This document shows positions 24,901 to 31,740 of a DNA stretch of 64,000 nucleotides, in pieces. Source of the DNA: Gonocerus acuteangulatus (taxonomy: Eukaryota > Arthropoda > Insecta > Hemiptera > Coreidae). Position 1 is the stretch's first letter; the number at the start of each line of letters is the position of its first letter. Position numbers and translations under genes: made by a program. Location: NCBI GenBank assembly GCA_946811695.1, contig OX328123.1, positions 35,631,660 to 35,695,659 on the forward strand, in the 5' to 3' direction. The notes beneath the pieces are model-generated. The model was not told the origin of the DNA. It did not search any database and saw only the letters and a list, made by a program, of their open reading frames with translations.

Positions 24901-26000
24901 TCCCCCGTTTTTAACGGCGCATCAACTATTTGGCTATTAGCGTCGGGCTATCTACAGGTTGCCACCCTTTTTTAATGCCAACAGCACATGGTCGGTCACC
25001 CATTCAGGTACTGGCCACGCCCGACGTTGCTTAACTTCGGTGATCTACGGGGACCGGTGCATTCAACGAGGCTATGGCCGTTGGCGGTATCCATTATTAA
25101 ATTAATTAAAGGCTGGGTTGGCCTAGGGACGGTCAGGGAGGGTGAATCTAACCCTCAAACGGAGACACTAGTAGAAAAAATCTTTAGTACTTGCTCGGGA
25201 TTTGAACTCAGGCCTACAGCTTATTAGTCCATTGTTCTACCACTGAGCTAACCTCGCCCCCGAAGCATGTAAAAAATAATTCTAAAATTTTGTGTGCTAT
25301 ATATTAGAATGGGGGGTTCGCAGGTACCAAAAGGCATGACAGACAAGTGGAGTCTGCTTTCGGTCACCAATTTAGACGAACCCAAATGGGTACACTAGGT
25401 TTTTAAGGGTTAATAAACTTTACAATGGTACCTCATTTTTTGAAAAAAAAAAAATTTTATTTGAGTCCAATTATTTCTGATTTATAAGTCAAAACCAATA
25501 AATGTGCTTTAGCGTGAAGGAGCTATTCTAAACACATTCTTTAATTTCACAAGATAATGGCGATGCCTTTCACTTTTGCTCTGATTAAGGGTTAGGGGCT
25601 TCGGAATAAATGGTGAAATGTGACAGAAGAACATATTGGAAATAATTACAATTGTAGGCCCTGCGAGTCGAAATTTCTCACTAAAGGAAAATAATTCTAA
25701 CTCCTCACCCTTAAGATCAACTCCATAAATCTCGCCGGCTTCATTGCATTTGCAAATGCCACCTCTAGAAATTTGATTCAAGCGAAAACGAAAATTTGAG
25801 ACTGCCATACTTACTCTGAATCTAAGCAGGCCAATTGGCGGCACTGCAAAAGGTATCTTCCTAAAAGCCGACAGCCTTCTCCCAAGCCAGGTTTCCATGT
25901 ATATCCCTTCCAACTCACCATCCCTGATCCTTACTCTAGGTCTCTCTGCAAGCAGAAGCAGAGGGAGACCAAGTAACCATAGAAGTAGACAGTTCGACAT
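6482..26000 (-). CDS. Carboxyl/cholinesterase (type-B carboxylesterase), complete 10-exon gene
   Basis: Joined exons: 26000-25815, 17692-17561, 17465-17312, 17230-17045, 15861-15671, 14862-14697, 11355-11171, 9889-9739, 9648-9519, 6680-6482. All introns are GT-AG, phases agree at every junction, and the total is 1680 nt (559 residues plus stop), the usual length of the family. Residues 1-18 form a hydrophobic signal peptide, so the product is probably secreted or membrane-associated. The oxyanion HGG is at about 123-125. The nucleophile motif GGTSAGAAS gives Ser203, VTQEG gives Glu332, and GVCHGDD gives His454, so the triad is complete. Thr replaces the common Glu/Gln before the serine. The family hydrolyses carboxylic esters (xenobiotics, juvenile hormone, lipids); the substrate cannot be told here. 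JHE-like or venom/FE4-like assignments are not supported beyond family level. I saw no stop or frameshift. Introns are loaded with transposons; intron 1 is 8.1 kb. Confidence 0.92.
6936..7060. repeat. (TA)n microsatellite in carboxylesterase intron 9
   Basis: A long TA-dinucleotide tract with ATAAATAA interruptions. The open frames here are only tyrosine/isoleucine repeats and not genes. Confidence 0.9.
7061..7911. other. Intron 9 DNA, no feature recognised
   Basis: AT-rich sequence with short homopolymer runs (T-runs near 7552-7592). I see no gene or repeat boundary, apart from a short CCGCGCTAAA motif near 7866 reminiscent of a family B terminus. Confidence 0.4.
7973..7999 (-). ncRNA. Hammerhead ribozyme-like core in the Penelope-like element
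   Basis: On the minus strand CTGACGA is followed by a 6-bp stem (GAGAAC/GTTCTC, loop CAT) and GAAA, which fits the conserved core CUGANGA - stem II - GAAA. Helix III may use the short self-complementary AAAAGCTTTT that follows. I could not fix the cleavage site. Confidence 0.6.
8352..9010 (-). pseudogene. Penelope-like protein, C-terminal region with GIY-YIG endonuclease
   Basis: The frame reads from about 9010: [20 protein letters not shown], then [20 protein letters not shown], then the GIY-YIG domain [20 protein letters not shown] with [17 protein letters not shown]. The GIY and YIG tripeptides, the Arg and the Glu-His helix of the domain are present. After a poly-T tract at 8513-8522 the frame shifts by one, and the C-terminus continues [20 protein letters not shown] to a stop near 8352. 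This endonuclease would nick target DNA during retrotransposition. It lacks its RT domain. Confidence 0.82.
9063..9518. other. Intron 9 DNA next to exon 9
   Basis: No gene is recognised. A 50-codon open stretch on the plus strand (about 9186-9340, [18 protein letters not shown]) is preceded by a possible acceptor but has no partner exon. Confidence 0.35.
9519..9648 (-). CDS. Carboxylesterase exon 9 (catalytic histidine)
   Basis: The acceptor is TGGTTGCAG|GAGTC and the donor CAACGG|GTATAG. It encodes [14 protein letters not shown] with His454, then [16 protein letters not shown], the helix that ends the alpha/beta-hydrolase fold. It is 130 nt and ends in phase 2. Confidence 0.94.
9739..9889 (-). 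CDS. Carboxylesterase exon 8
   Basis: The acceptor is GCTGGTAG|ATGGTG and the donor ACTGGG|GTAACT. It encodes [20 protein letters not shown] and [19 protein letters not shown]. The D in GDRTI and the YFYQFGYRG strand match the region just before the catalytic histidine. It is 151 nt and ends in phase 1. Confidence 0.94.
10131..10240 (+). repeat. tRNA-derived SINE, family B, 3' part
   Basis: Matches the 3' region of the full copy at 10638-10862: AAAAAAGAAAAGGCA, GGAAAGGGTGGTGAC, then GATAACCTGTCCTAAAATTC. It lacks the tRNA-like head. Confidence 0.7.
10258..10600 (+). mobile_element. tRNA-derived SINE, family A, full-length
   Basis: The first 73 bp fold as a tRNA-like head with A box TTAGCTCAGTGGTAGA and B box GAGTTCAAATCCCG, starting GGGGGCGAGG. 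The body contains CCTGACCGTCCCTAGGCCAA, AATCAGGCGGCCGGAGCATA and CTCCGGGCCCTCGTGACCTG. Other copies are at 22262-25262 (minus, interrupted) and 63202-63450. RNA polymerase III transcription is expected from the family, not shown. Confidence 0.8.
10638..10862 (+). mobile_element. tRNA-derived SINE, family B, full-length
   Basis: The head GGAGACCCGGTAGTCGTGAGG and B box GGGATCGATTCCCAC form a tRNA-like sequence, followed by a conserved body (GGTGGTAACCTATAGATAAC, CCGTCCTAAAATTC) and an AT-rich tail of AATAAATAAAT. Copies lie at 18930, 33110 (-), 62480 (-) and 62676 (-). Confidence 0.8.
11171..11355 (-). CDS. Carboxylesterase exon 7
   Basis: The acceptor is TTATTCTAG|CGTTTC and the donor ATAAAG|GTAAAG. 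It encodes [20 protein letters not shown] and the [15 protein letters not shown] segment (IREFYF of the family). It is 185 nt, enters in phase 1 and leaves in phase 0. Confidence 0.93.
11730..11912 (-). mobile_element. Small inverted-repeat element with hammerhead-like core (Penelope/retrozyme-like)
   Basis: The 22-bp inverted repeats at 11730-11751 and 11891-11912 match at 21 of 22 positions (CGTAGTTTTATTGACTTT). The minus strand contains a hammerhead-like core at 11791-11817. There is no ORF. The architecture matches the Penelope-like unit at 7912-9062 and the insert at 36860-37190. Confidence 0.6.
11791..11817 (-). ncRNA. Hammerhead ribozyme-like core 2
   Basis: CTGAAGA, then a 6-bp stem GCACTA/TGGTGC with an AAA loop (one G-U pair), then GAAACATG. 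This fits CUGANGA - stem II - GAAA. The cleavage site is not resolved. Confidence 0.5.
11930..12760. other. Intron 6 DNA, no feature recognised
   Basis: AT-rich, with an A-run at 12004-12024. No gene, repeat boundary or tRNA-like box is visible. Confidence 0.4.
12840..12965 (-). repeat. Divergent tRNA-derived SINE (family B-like)
   Basis: On the minus strand GGAGGCCCCAAATCCGCGAG and GCACTCCGTGCCGATGGTC resemble the family B head, and the plus-strand side shows CTAGCCATGCTAGGGC followed by an A-run. Similarity is partial. Confidence 0.45.
12966..13389. other. Intron 6 DNA, no feature recognised
   Basis: AT-rich with a poly-T near 13117. No coding or repeat signature recognised. Confidence 0.35.
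13390..13541. repeat. 152-bp palindrome without spacer
   Basis: Two 76-bp arms (13390-13465 and 13466-13541) are inverted copies with a single mismatch near the outer end (GTTAAC against GATAAC). They meet at ATGTA|TACAT. The transcript would fold into an almost perfect hairpin. Confidence 0.95.
13678..14362 (+). pseudogene. Conserved arthropod transposon-associated protein of unknown function, frameshifted
   Basis: Two overlapping frames make one protein, with the shift near 14010. Frame one has [19 protein letters not shown], then [20 protein letters not shown] and [17 protein letters not shown]. Frame two continues [35 protein letters not shown] and [21 protein letters not shown] know this sequence type as a highly repeated, uncharacterised family in insect and spider genomes. 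It is probably encoded by a mobile element, but the enzyme class is not established. A possible 3' splice site (TTTTAG|GAATG) precedes it, so upstream exons may have existed. Confidence 0.65.
14697..14862 (-). CDS. Carboxylesterase exon 6 (acid residue)
   Basis: The acceptor is TTCTGCAG|GATTTC and the donor CAAGCT|GTAAGTG. It encodes GLYGPVVEV and [15 protein letters not shown]. The Glu of VTQEG (residue 332) is the expected acidic member of the triad. It is 166 nt and ends in phase 1. Confidence 0.94.
14863..15670. other. Intron 5 DNA, no feature recognised
   Basis: AT-rich sequence between exons 5 and 6. The minus-strand open frame at 15097-15354 has no recognisable motif and is not in the esterase frame. 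Confidence 0.4.
15671..15861 (-). CDS. Carboxylesterase exon 5
   Basis: The acceptor is CTTGCACAG|GTCTG and the donor CTTGAG|GTGAGC. It encodes [18 protein letters not shown] and the [20 protein letters not shown] segment typical of the family (Cys pair, helix). It is 191 nt and ends in phase 0. Confidence 0.94.
15862..17044. other. Intron 4 DNA with a (TA)n tract
   Basis: Contains a (TA)n microsatellite at about 16669-16725. A plus-strand stretch from 16116 reads [11 protein letters not shown], a stop, then [20 protein letters not shown], and may be a decayed transposon ORF. I do not recognise it. Confidence 0.35.
17045..17230 (-). CDS. Carboxylesterase exon 4 (catalytic serine)
   Basis: The acceptor is CTTACAG|GATTCC and the donor AAGAG|GTATAC. 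It encodes [38 protein letters not shown] and [15 protein letters not shown] is the nucleophile elbow with Ser203. The exon is 186 nt, phase 1 in and out, separated from exon 3 by an intron of about 81 bp. Confidence 0.95.
17312..17465 (-). CDS. Carboxylesterase exon 3 (oxyanion hole)
   Basis: The acceptor is TTTTAAG|CTACC and the donor CTAG|GTAACA. It encodes [17 protein letters not shown] and [14 protein letters not shown] is the oxyanion-hole motif. It is 154 nt long and ends in phase 1. Confidence 0.95.
17561..17692 (-). CDS. Carboxylesterase exon 2
   Basis: The acceptor TGTGACAG precedes GAACCTCAACC, and the donor CCGCAG|GTATTG closes the exon. It codes for 44 residues including [17 protein letters not shown] and the signature [12 protein letters not shown] (type-B carboxylesterase signature 2). 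It joins exon 1 in phase 0 across an 8.1-kb intron. Confidence 0.95.
17900..18076 (+). pseudogene. PIF/Harbinger transposase (HARBI1-like), C-terminal fragment
   Basis: The frame [19 protein letters not shown] followed by [20 protein letters not shown] and a stop resembles the end of HARBI1-type nucleases (the ..CAVLHNIA.. helix). Only about 55 residues remain. It lies in esterase intron 1. Confidence 0.5.
18530..18719 (-). mobile_element. 5S rRNA-derived SINE, copy 2 (diverged)
   Basis: On the minus strand it starts GCCAACGGCCATAGCC, has a decayed 5S internal region, then CCTGAATGGGTGACCGACC and GTGCTGTTGGC. A common body (GGGTGGAAAACTGTAGACAG, AGCCCGGCGTTAATAGCC) and an A-rich tail (plus-strand T-run 18531-18552) follow. 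Compare the copy at 24897-25085. Confidence 0.72.
18720..18840 (+). repeat. SINE 3' tail fragment
   Basis: TGTCGGCGCTAATGGTCAAG ... CGACGTTAAAAAAAAG followed by A-rich repeats is related to the tail at 36030-36108 (CGGCGCTAATGACC ... GCGCCGTAAAA). It is a fragment placed head-to-head with the 5S SINE. Confidence 0.5.
18930..19092 (+). repeat. tRNA-derived SINE, family B, 5'-truncated
   Basis: Begins inside the tRNA-like head (TCGTGGGTTCGACACCCAC) and continues with the family B body (AAAAAAGAAAAGGCATCAG, CCCGTCCTAAAATTC). Confidence 0.72.
19140..21320 (-). pseudogene. R2-group non-LTR retrotransposon, degenerate copy
   Basis: Reading 21320 to 19140 on the minus strand: an N-terminal linker, [17 protein letters not shown] (about 21180), [19 protein letters not shown] (about 21020), [20 protein letters not shown] (about 20660) and [15 protein letters not shown] (YADD-type motif C, about 20540). 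Then come [19 protein letters not shown] (about 20030), the endonuclease zinc knuckle ending [15 protein letters not shown] (about 19610), and [20 protein letters not shown] (about 19270), the C-terminal signature. Order and spacing match the intact ORF at 49124-51997, but frameshifts and stops are many. It lies in esterase intron 1, same strand. Confidence 0.85.
21321..21790. other. Intron 1 DNA, no feature recognised
   Basis: AT-rich sequence upstream of the degenerate R2-group copy. It may include its 5' UTR. No motif found. Confidence 0.3.
21791..22190 (+). repeat. Family E (CAGGGTGTCCC-type DNA transposon), partial copy with T55 tract
   Basis: Starts CAGGGTGTCCCCC and follows the element at 36211 through AAAAACTGAGTTTCC, TAATTTAAGAGC-like sequence and GAGGTTTGCCTCCGCC. 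It contains a pure T-run of about 55 nt (21871-21924). No second terminus is found nearby. Confidence 0.6.
22441..24882 (+). mobile_element. DNA transposon with 18-bp TIRs and an uncharacterised transposase-like family
   Basis: Terminal inverted repeats GGTTAGGGTGTCCCTTAT at 22441-22458 and the exact reverse complement at 24865-24882 bound a 2442-bp unit inserted in a SINE. The flanks CCAA| and |AAGG suggest a 2-bp AA duplicate, which is tentative. Inside is a broken plus-strand ORF of a repeated arthropod family whose superfamily I cannot assign. Confidence 0.78.
22800..24510 (+). pseudogene. Transposase-like protein (CCDT-ASN family), broken
   Basis: Segments in order: [20 protein letters not shown] (22850), [20 protein letters not shown] and [20 protein letters not shown] (23354-23500), [16 protein letters not shown] and [11 protein letters not shown] (23690-23790), [19 protein letters not shown] (about 23790-23850), and [20 protein letters not shown] (about 24430-24490). 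The CCDT..SN.G, ACRHH..E and GA.H.AR.M.KAIY-type blocks belong to a family I have seen as uncharacterised proteins in many arthropods. Several frameshifts are present. A catalytic role is inference. Confidence 0.65.
24885..24896. repeat. Target-site duplicate of the 5S SINE
   Basis: GGTATCCATTAT here and at 25086-25097 flank the 5S SINE exactly, as expected for LINE-mediated insertion. Confidence 0.9.
24897..25085 (-). mobile_element. 5S rRNA-derived SINE, copy 1
   Basis: On the minus strand, about 115 bp resemble arthropod 5S rRNA: GCCAACGGCCATAGCCTCGT, GATCACCGAAGTTAAGCAAC, GTCGGGCGTGGCCAGTACC, TGAATGGGTGACCGACC and a closing TGTTGGCA. The body shared with 18530-18719 (GGGTGGCAACCTGTAGATAG) and an A-rich tail follow. 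A 12-bp target duplicate flanks it. It is a SINE rather than a 5S gene because of the tail and duplicate. Confidence 0.88.
25263..25814. other. Intron 1 DNA with a family E-related fragment
   Basis: 25415-25530 (AATGGTACCTC, then CAAAACCAATAAATGTGCTT and AGCGTGAAGGAGC) matches 36610-36710 inside the element at 36211. The rest shows nothing recognisable. Confidence 0.4.
25815..26000 (-). CDS. Carboxylesterase exon 1 (signal peptide)
   Basis: The ATG at 26000 is followed by a Leu-rich signal peptide ([18 protein letters not shown]) and the family-typical N-terminal strand with GELEGIY and [16 protein letters not shown]. The donor reads AGA|GTAAGTATG. It codes for 62 residues and ends in phase 0. 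The open frame beyond 25815 is intron read-through. Confidence 0.93.
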
Positions 26001-26234
26001 CGTATTGCCAAGTTCTGAGCTGGTTTATCACCAACTCTATACATGCAGATAGGACGAACCTTATCCAGTGGCAGCTTTATGGGAGGCTCGATATATGGAA
26101 ACAACTACTTCCGCTATAGATCTTAGTGAATTGATAACACTCCACACCAAGAATTTACGCTTAACATTGGATATACAAGTCTTGCAACAAAATATAGCAA
26201 ATTCACTTGTACCGATTGCGACGAATTTGTGTGC

Positions 26235-26291
<57 letters not shown>

Positions 26292-26600
26292 TTGTCTGTT
26301 CGCGCTCTCCTCGGCTCAAAAATGGTCCGCTTTCGATGAAATTTGGCACAAAAATCTTTCGTCTAATTCACAAGAGGGGTAGTCGATAACCAGCTGAATC
26401 CGTGCACCGGAATATGGTTTTTGGAGCGAATGTCGCGGGGAAAAAAGCGTTCCGCTTACTTCATATGCTTGCAAGAACTCGTTTTAAGGCTTCTTGGCCT
26501 AGGAAAACGAATGAAACCATTTTTAAGGCGATAGCTTTAACAAGTTCCACTACCATCTCGGGGCACTCAGTGGTGAAACTTTTATCTTTCTTTTCAGGTT
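26001..26600. repeat. Family B-related helentron-like fragment with (TA)n
   Basis: After the first 240 bp, which hold the esterase 5' flank, a (TA)n tract (26236-26285) is followed by TTGTCTGTTCGCGCTCTCC, GATGAAATTTGGCACAAAAA and GTAGTCGATAACCAGCTGAA. This is the same internal order as B1-B3 but a diverged subfamily. It is joined directly to the BEL remnant near 26545. Confidence 0.5.
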
Positions 26601-27960
26601 CACAATAGACGAAACATCCTATGCCCTAGCCTGGAAGAAGCTTCTGGATCCTTGTCCTTTGAGGATCCTGCAGAAATTCTATTGGCATATCTTGCACTTA
26701 GAGCCTTAGATCCACAGACGCGTAGAAATTTCGATCTCTCCCGCAACTCTAGCACATTTCCTTCAGCTGATGAGGTGATAAACTTTGTGAGACAACGGAA
26801 AATGGCTATCAGCATGTCAAAGGATTTTGGTTCTTCTTCTACCCCGTCAAGTACTGAATCATCGACTTTTTACAAGCCACGATTCCCTAACAGAACATAT
26901 CCAAAATACAATCAAGTTTCTGTACACAGTTCTGAATGCGTTTCTCCAACCAGATGATAGCCCCTGCGAAGAACTTCAGAAAAACGAATTTCACTGGCAC
27001 CAAGACGCAAAGATCTAAAGCACAAGAAGTTCGACCCTGGCAGGAAAAGAAGTTATTCTGTCAGGAAAAGCATCACCTGTCTGGCTGCTTCAAATTCAGC
27101 ATCTTGCCCATAAATGATCGTCAATTGCCTTCACTCAGTTCATGCTGTCAAAGACTGCAAATCAGAATGTAGCTGCAGGTTTTGCAGAAAAAAGCATCAA
27201 AGCTCCATACACTCTGAAGAAGAAGCTCCACCTCACAATACTTCTCTTCTCAGCCGTCCTGGATGTTCGAAGGATGTAAACAATGAAAGCTTCTCAGCAT
27301 TCGGATCCAGCCCTACTTCTCAGAAACCCACAACCAGTACTATCTTAATTGGTACTGCTCAAGTACTTATCGTCAGTAACCAAGGGTACTTTATCCCTGC
27401 TAGAACTGTTCTTGACTCAGGTAGTCAACAAACATTCATCTCCCGCACCTTAGCCCAAACGATGGGAGCCAAGTTGGCCAAATATGAAGGCCGCATCTCC
27501 GGATTGGGAGATTCCCCTGTCTCAGAACCAGCTGGGGTCCATTTCCACCACCATTTGCCATTTGAGCCTCACAATAGATTTGAAAGATTTTCAACTCAAG
27601 CCGTCGTTATCGACTCTATTGCACCTCCCTTACCCAACGCTGCTTTGCCCAAAGACGTTGCTGAGAGGTTTCACCACTACAACCTCGCTGATTCCAATTT
27701 CCACACTCCAGGAATTGTGACATGCTCATTGGGATAGACCTATATCCACTGCTGATCGCCGGGGCGCCATACCATTCAGGCATCGGTAACCTATTTTTGC
27801 AACCTTCTGTGTTAGGGCTCATAATTTTAGGCAGTCTTGCTCATAGCCCGTCTTCACAAATGACAGTGCTTTTTACCTCTTCCCAATCTAACATCGAAGA
27901 AGGAATTAAGGCATTTTGGGAGATAGAGGAACCCAAGCTTGATGGCAAGCTCATCATTAT
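26590..27960 (+). pseudogene. BEL/Pao LTR retrotransposon remnant (gag end and protease)
   Basis: Successive frames give a gag-like segment (LLAYLALRALDPQTRRNFDL, DEVINFVRQR) and a Cys/His-rich knuckle region (CLHSVHAVKDCKSECSCRFC..KHQSSIH). The retroviral-type aspartic protease follows, with VLDSGSQQTFISRTLAQTMG and LGDSPVSEPAGVHF. After a frame change comes the BEL-type continuation MLIGIDLYPLLIAG..G.LFLQPSVLGLIILG and AFWEIEEP. Reverse transcriptase, integrase and recognisable LTRs are missing. It is inactive. Confidence 0.78.
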
Positions 27961-28920
27961 CGAGATCTGTTGGGTTTTAAAGGTGACACGAAGCGACAGA
28001 AACAGAAGGATTGTTGTCAATGCAAAAAAAAAAAAAAAAAAAAAAAATGGGAAGCGGAAATCAGTAATTTTGTTTTACCCAGATTGCCCAGACCATACGA
28101 GCCTATTTTTGGTCCCATGTTTCAGGCAGTATCACATTTCTTTATTTGATAAATAGTGTGTAATGTTTTACCAAATTTTGTTAAAATTTCGTTTGTTTAT
28201 TTATTTAAGTTGTTGTACATATTTGTCGATTGTAAATAACACTTTTTTTAATTTATGATCATATAAAACATTTTCATGTTGTATAAGGCATTTTTTATTA
28301 GATTATTTTACCTCTCCTCTTCAAAATAATAATAATATCACTTTAAAATACCATTATATAAGAAAAATAATACACGTAGTATAAATACAAATACACCCTA
28401 CTATAGATATATATATGCAATTCTACTTGCCAGTACTGCTCTGAACCTGTTCATTGTTTTGTATTATTTATATAAATTAGCTGAGCTCAGAAATATTTTC
28501 CTATCTAAATCACGATATAAATCATATGGTTAGAGAAAAAAACAAGTGAGTGAATTCACAAGAAGAAAGTGCAGGCATCAAAATAGAAAGACAATCTATC
28601 ACGAAAAAGACAATTTTATTCCTTCCTATGCTCCTTCAGTTTCATCATGAGTGAGTGTAGAAAACTATCCTGGCGAGGGAGGAAGGAGAGAGGGCCGGCA
28701 TACCTCTTCTTTTATTAAAGGGCTTATAAGTCAAACAATTGTTTTAAAATTCATTTATACCATATTATTTTATATATCGCACTAATATTTCTAAAGTGAC
28801 ACAACTCAAAAATCGATTTTATTCATGCCTTCATAGTTAGGACTGTGAAAGACATGGTAAATATCTCTTTTATCAACCATCATATCATCAACTGGATCTA
28901 CCTAGCTTCAGAGTTCGTAC
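27961..28920. other. AT-rich DNA, no gene recognised
   Basis: Begins with an A-run (28026-28047) at the break of the BEL remnant. No LTR pair or other repeat boundary was found. Confidence 0.35.
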
Positions 28921-28932
28921 ATCAGAGGGCAC

Positions 28933-29476
28933 TTGTGGCACCCTTCTAGTCTTAATCTGAAGGCCCCCTACATAGGGAAATTGATCTCATTCAAAGAGCA
29001 ACTTCAAGCAACTATTCAAATCCAAATATATTATCAAGATTTGTGGACAAAATGTCGAAAGAAGACACAGAAAACACTGATGAGACATTGGCACGGGCCA
29101 TATTTGCAAGTGGAGCCCCACTTTCAATTACAGAAAACAAATATTCGGTTGAGCAATACAAACATATTCGTCCATCATATAAATTGCCATCACGGTATCG
29201 TTTATCCCATTCCCTTTTAGATAAAGAATACGATGGAGTACAAGAAGTGGTGGTTCAACAAATCTGAAGCTGAACCGCTGACACTGCTCTCTGATGGATG
29301 GACTGACATAAAAGGGAATCCTTTCATGAATATAATGGTTGCAACACCAGAGCCAATATTCCTTAAAACAGTAAATACAAAATTGTCTCATCATACTGGT
29401 GAATAAATTGCGGGCATTTTGAAATCAGAGATTGAGAGAGTAGGTCCTTCGAAAGTAATATCTCTTATAACAGACT
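28933..29476 (+). pseudogene. hAT transposase (ZBED-type) 5' half
   Basis: MSKEDTENTDETLARAIFAS, then YKHIRPSYKLPSRYRLSHSL, a frameshift near 29240, WWFNKSEAEPLTLLSDGWTD, IKGNPFMNIMVATPEPIFL and SEIERVGPSKVISLITD. LSDGWTD holds the first catalytic Asp region. The frame stops at 29476 with ATAACAGA, where a repeat begins. The matching second half starts at 54035. Confidence 0.82.
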
Positions 29477-30750
29477 AGCTGAATAACCGTGCTTCACCAT
29501 GGCCGATAAGTATTTTTTATATTGAGTTAAATAAGATATGATCAAAATTAACGCTACTACATAATTTTGTACAGCTTATTATTGCACGGACTTTAAAGTT
29601 ACCCAGGAAACACCATGTGGAGGTAACCTAGCTTGTTTCCGTTGGAGAGTAAAAAATAAATAAAATAAAATAAAATAAATAATACAACAACCGCTTAAAA
29701 AGTTAGGTAAACAGAGACAAATACACGTTGAAAAGCATAAAACTAACAAATTTGAAGTTTTAAGCACTTATCTCTTCGACTGACATCGCCCCACCGAACA
29801 TTACAACAGAATCTTATTGTAGAGAATTTAGTAATCTTTCGAATAGCCGCCTGACACTTACTACGAGTTCCCAACCGTTTTCGAGATATTTTAGAAAATA
29901 TACTGTGATCCGAAAACTTTGTATCACCATTCATACAATTTTTTTCCATATACCTCGTTTCTGAATACCCAAACAGAAAATTAGTTTTGAAAAGTATTTC
30001 TATCAATTTTTCTGGTAAATGGCTACAGAACTCGCTTAAAAAATGGTTTCATTCGTTTTCCTACATTAAGGAATCTTTCGCACAAATTTCGCTCCAAAAA
30101 CCATGTTCCAGTAAACGGATTCAACTGGTTAATGAACTTGACTTTTGAGACGAAAGATTTTTGTACCAAATGTTATCAAAATCGAAACATTTTTGAGCCG
30201 ATGAGGAACTTCTTAATAATTCAAAGCCCCTAAAAGTACTTAAACATTTGAATATAAAAAAAAAAAAAAAAAAAAAAAAAACTTTCTTAGCGAGTGTTAA
30301 ACTTTCTTATGCGAATCTAAACGTATTGTCCGTGCAAAATTTCAAATTCTTGTGTCAAGTGGTTCGGGATATTATTACCTCGGGTGGGCCATCACCTGGG
30401 CGTACACTCTATGAGGGACAAAATCACATTTTATTTCTAGTAATTCAAGACTACCATCATACTGGAAATTAACCTCAATTAAAAATAATACTATGAAATA
30501 GATAATGTACGGTAACTGCTGTTCTCTTATCGTCCTAGCAACGCTTGCTGCCTAGGCTTGCCTGTTCTAACCAACTCAAACTTTAATCCCCTCTAAAAAT
30601 ACTTAAAAATTCGAATATCAAAAAATCCTTTATTAGTGAGTGCCTACGTTATATAGGGAGTGTCCATGCAAAATTTCAAAATTTTCTGTCGGGCGGTTTG
30701 GGCTGGGGGATGATAGGTCAGTGAGTGAGTGGTATTTGACAAATATATAA
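29477..30750 (+). repeat. RTE-like dispersed repeat, copy 1
   Basis: The head CTAGCTGAATAACCGTGCTTC resembles the head at 33510 (CTAGCCGAATACCCGTGCTC). The tail GCGGTTTGGGCTG...GATAGGTCAGTGAGTGAGTG resembles 36160-36208. A reversed family B-like fragment (29745-30240) lies inside. The head and tail style is typical of RTE-type non-LTR debris, but no RT is seen, so the class is inferred. Confidence 0.45.
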
Positions 30751-31740
30751 TAGACTAGCTGTTACCCGGTGTGCAATGCTACACCTACTTTATATTAAAT
30801 ATCTGTAGCCGGGCTTACCATGCTACACATGCTTCACATTAAATAGTTGTAACCCAGTTCCATGATACGCCTACTTTGTATTATATATTTTAAAAAATGA
30901 ATGATTATATTATATTTGTCCAAATTATGAGAATATAAGATAATAAATTGAGAGCTCGGCTGAAAAAATTATTTTCCATTTTTTTTTTTAGAAAGTGGGG
31001 TGGAAAATAAATGAATCCTTATTTTTTAAAAAGTACCCTTATTTTAAAATGGTATTACAATTAAATGATTCCAAATAATTTAATTGCCATACCGTTTTAA
31101 AGAAAATCCAAACCAAACTCCCTGTGTTTAATTTTTTTAAAGAAAAAAAAATATGTGGTCTATAAATAAATATTCATAAAAAATAGCAATACAAATGAGG
31201 CATTTAATTAAAGTTATGATTAGTTATAAGTTGTAATAACCTACAACTGAAACTATATTCTTTATTTTCATTGGTTTTTTTTTTAAATATAATATTTATT
31301 TATTTTAAGGGCTTCGCATCTAAAGCTAAAACCTCAACCTTGCGCAAATATAATATTAATATGTTATATTGTTTACCTGTTCATGTAATAATCCGTAACT
31401 GAGTTTTTTTTATGAATGAAAAAGTAGGTAAGTGGTGCAGGGTTTATGTTATTTATGCCAAAAGGAAAGTTTTAAAAACATAGTTTGTTGTTTCAAATAC
31501 ACTTTCACATATTTTTGTTCACTTTTTTTTTTCCTTTCTATTAAAGCTTCTGTTTCAAATTTTATGGTTCATGAGCTCTTCTATAAGGATAGTCCTTCTA
31601 TCATAGGAAATAGGGGCCTCTAAGAATAAAAACAAATTTAAGATATTTTTCTTGCAGTTATGGTCAACAATGAATTAAAGGTATTTGGGAATTTCAATAA
31701 CGACATTGACTTGGCGAGCAACAATATTTTTACCAGAATT
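30751..31740. other. Second repeat head and AT-rich DNA
   Basis: CTAGCTGTTACCCGGTGTGC is followed by about three diverged ~50-bp units (GTAGCCGGGCTTACCATGC, GTAACCCAGTTCCATG). Beyond 30900 nothing is recognisable. Confidence 0.35.

Larger units (their letters stand above)
22262..25262 (-). mobile_element. tRNA-derived SINE, family A, split by two later insertions
   Basis: The 3' half (22262-22440) and the 5' half with tRNA-like head (25098-25262) together equal the complete copy at 10258-10600 in reverse. The head is intact on the minus strand (GGGGGCGAGGTTAGCTCAGT). Between them lie the DNA transposon 22441-24882 and the 5S SINE 24897-25085. Confidence 0.82.

Noticed and set aside
24965..25085. 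A functional 5S rRNA gene
   Set aside because: It has substitutions, is followed by a SINE body and A-rich tail, and has a 12-bp target duplicate.
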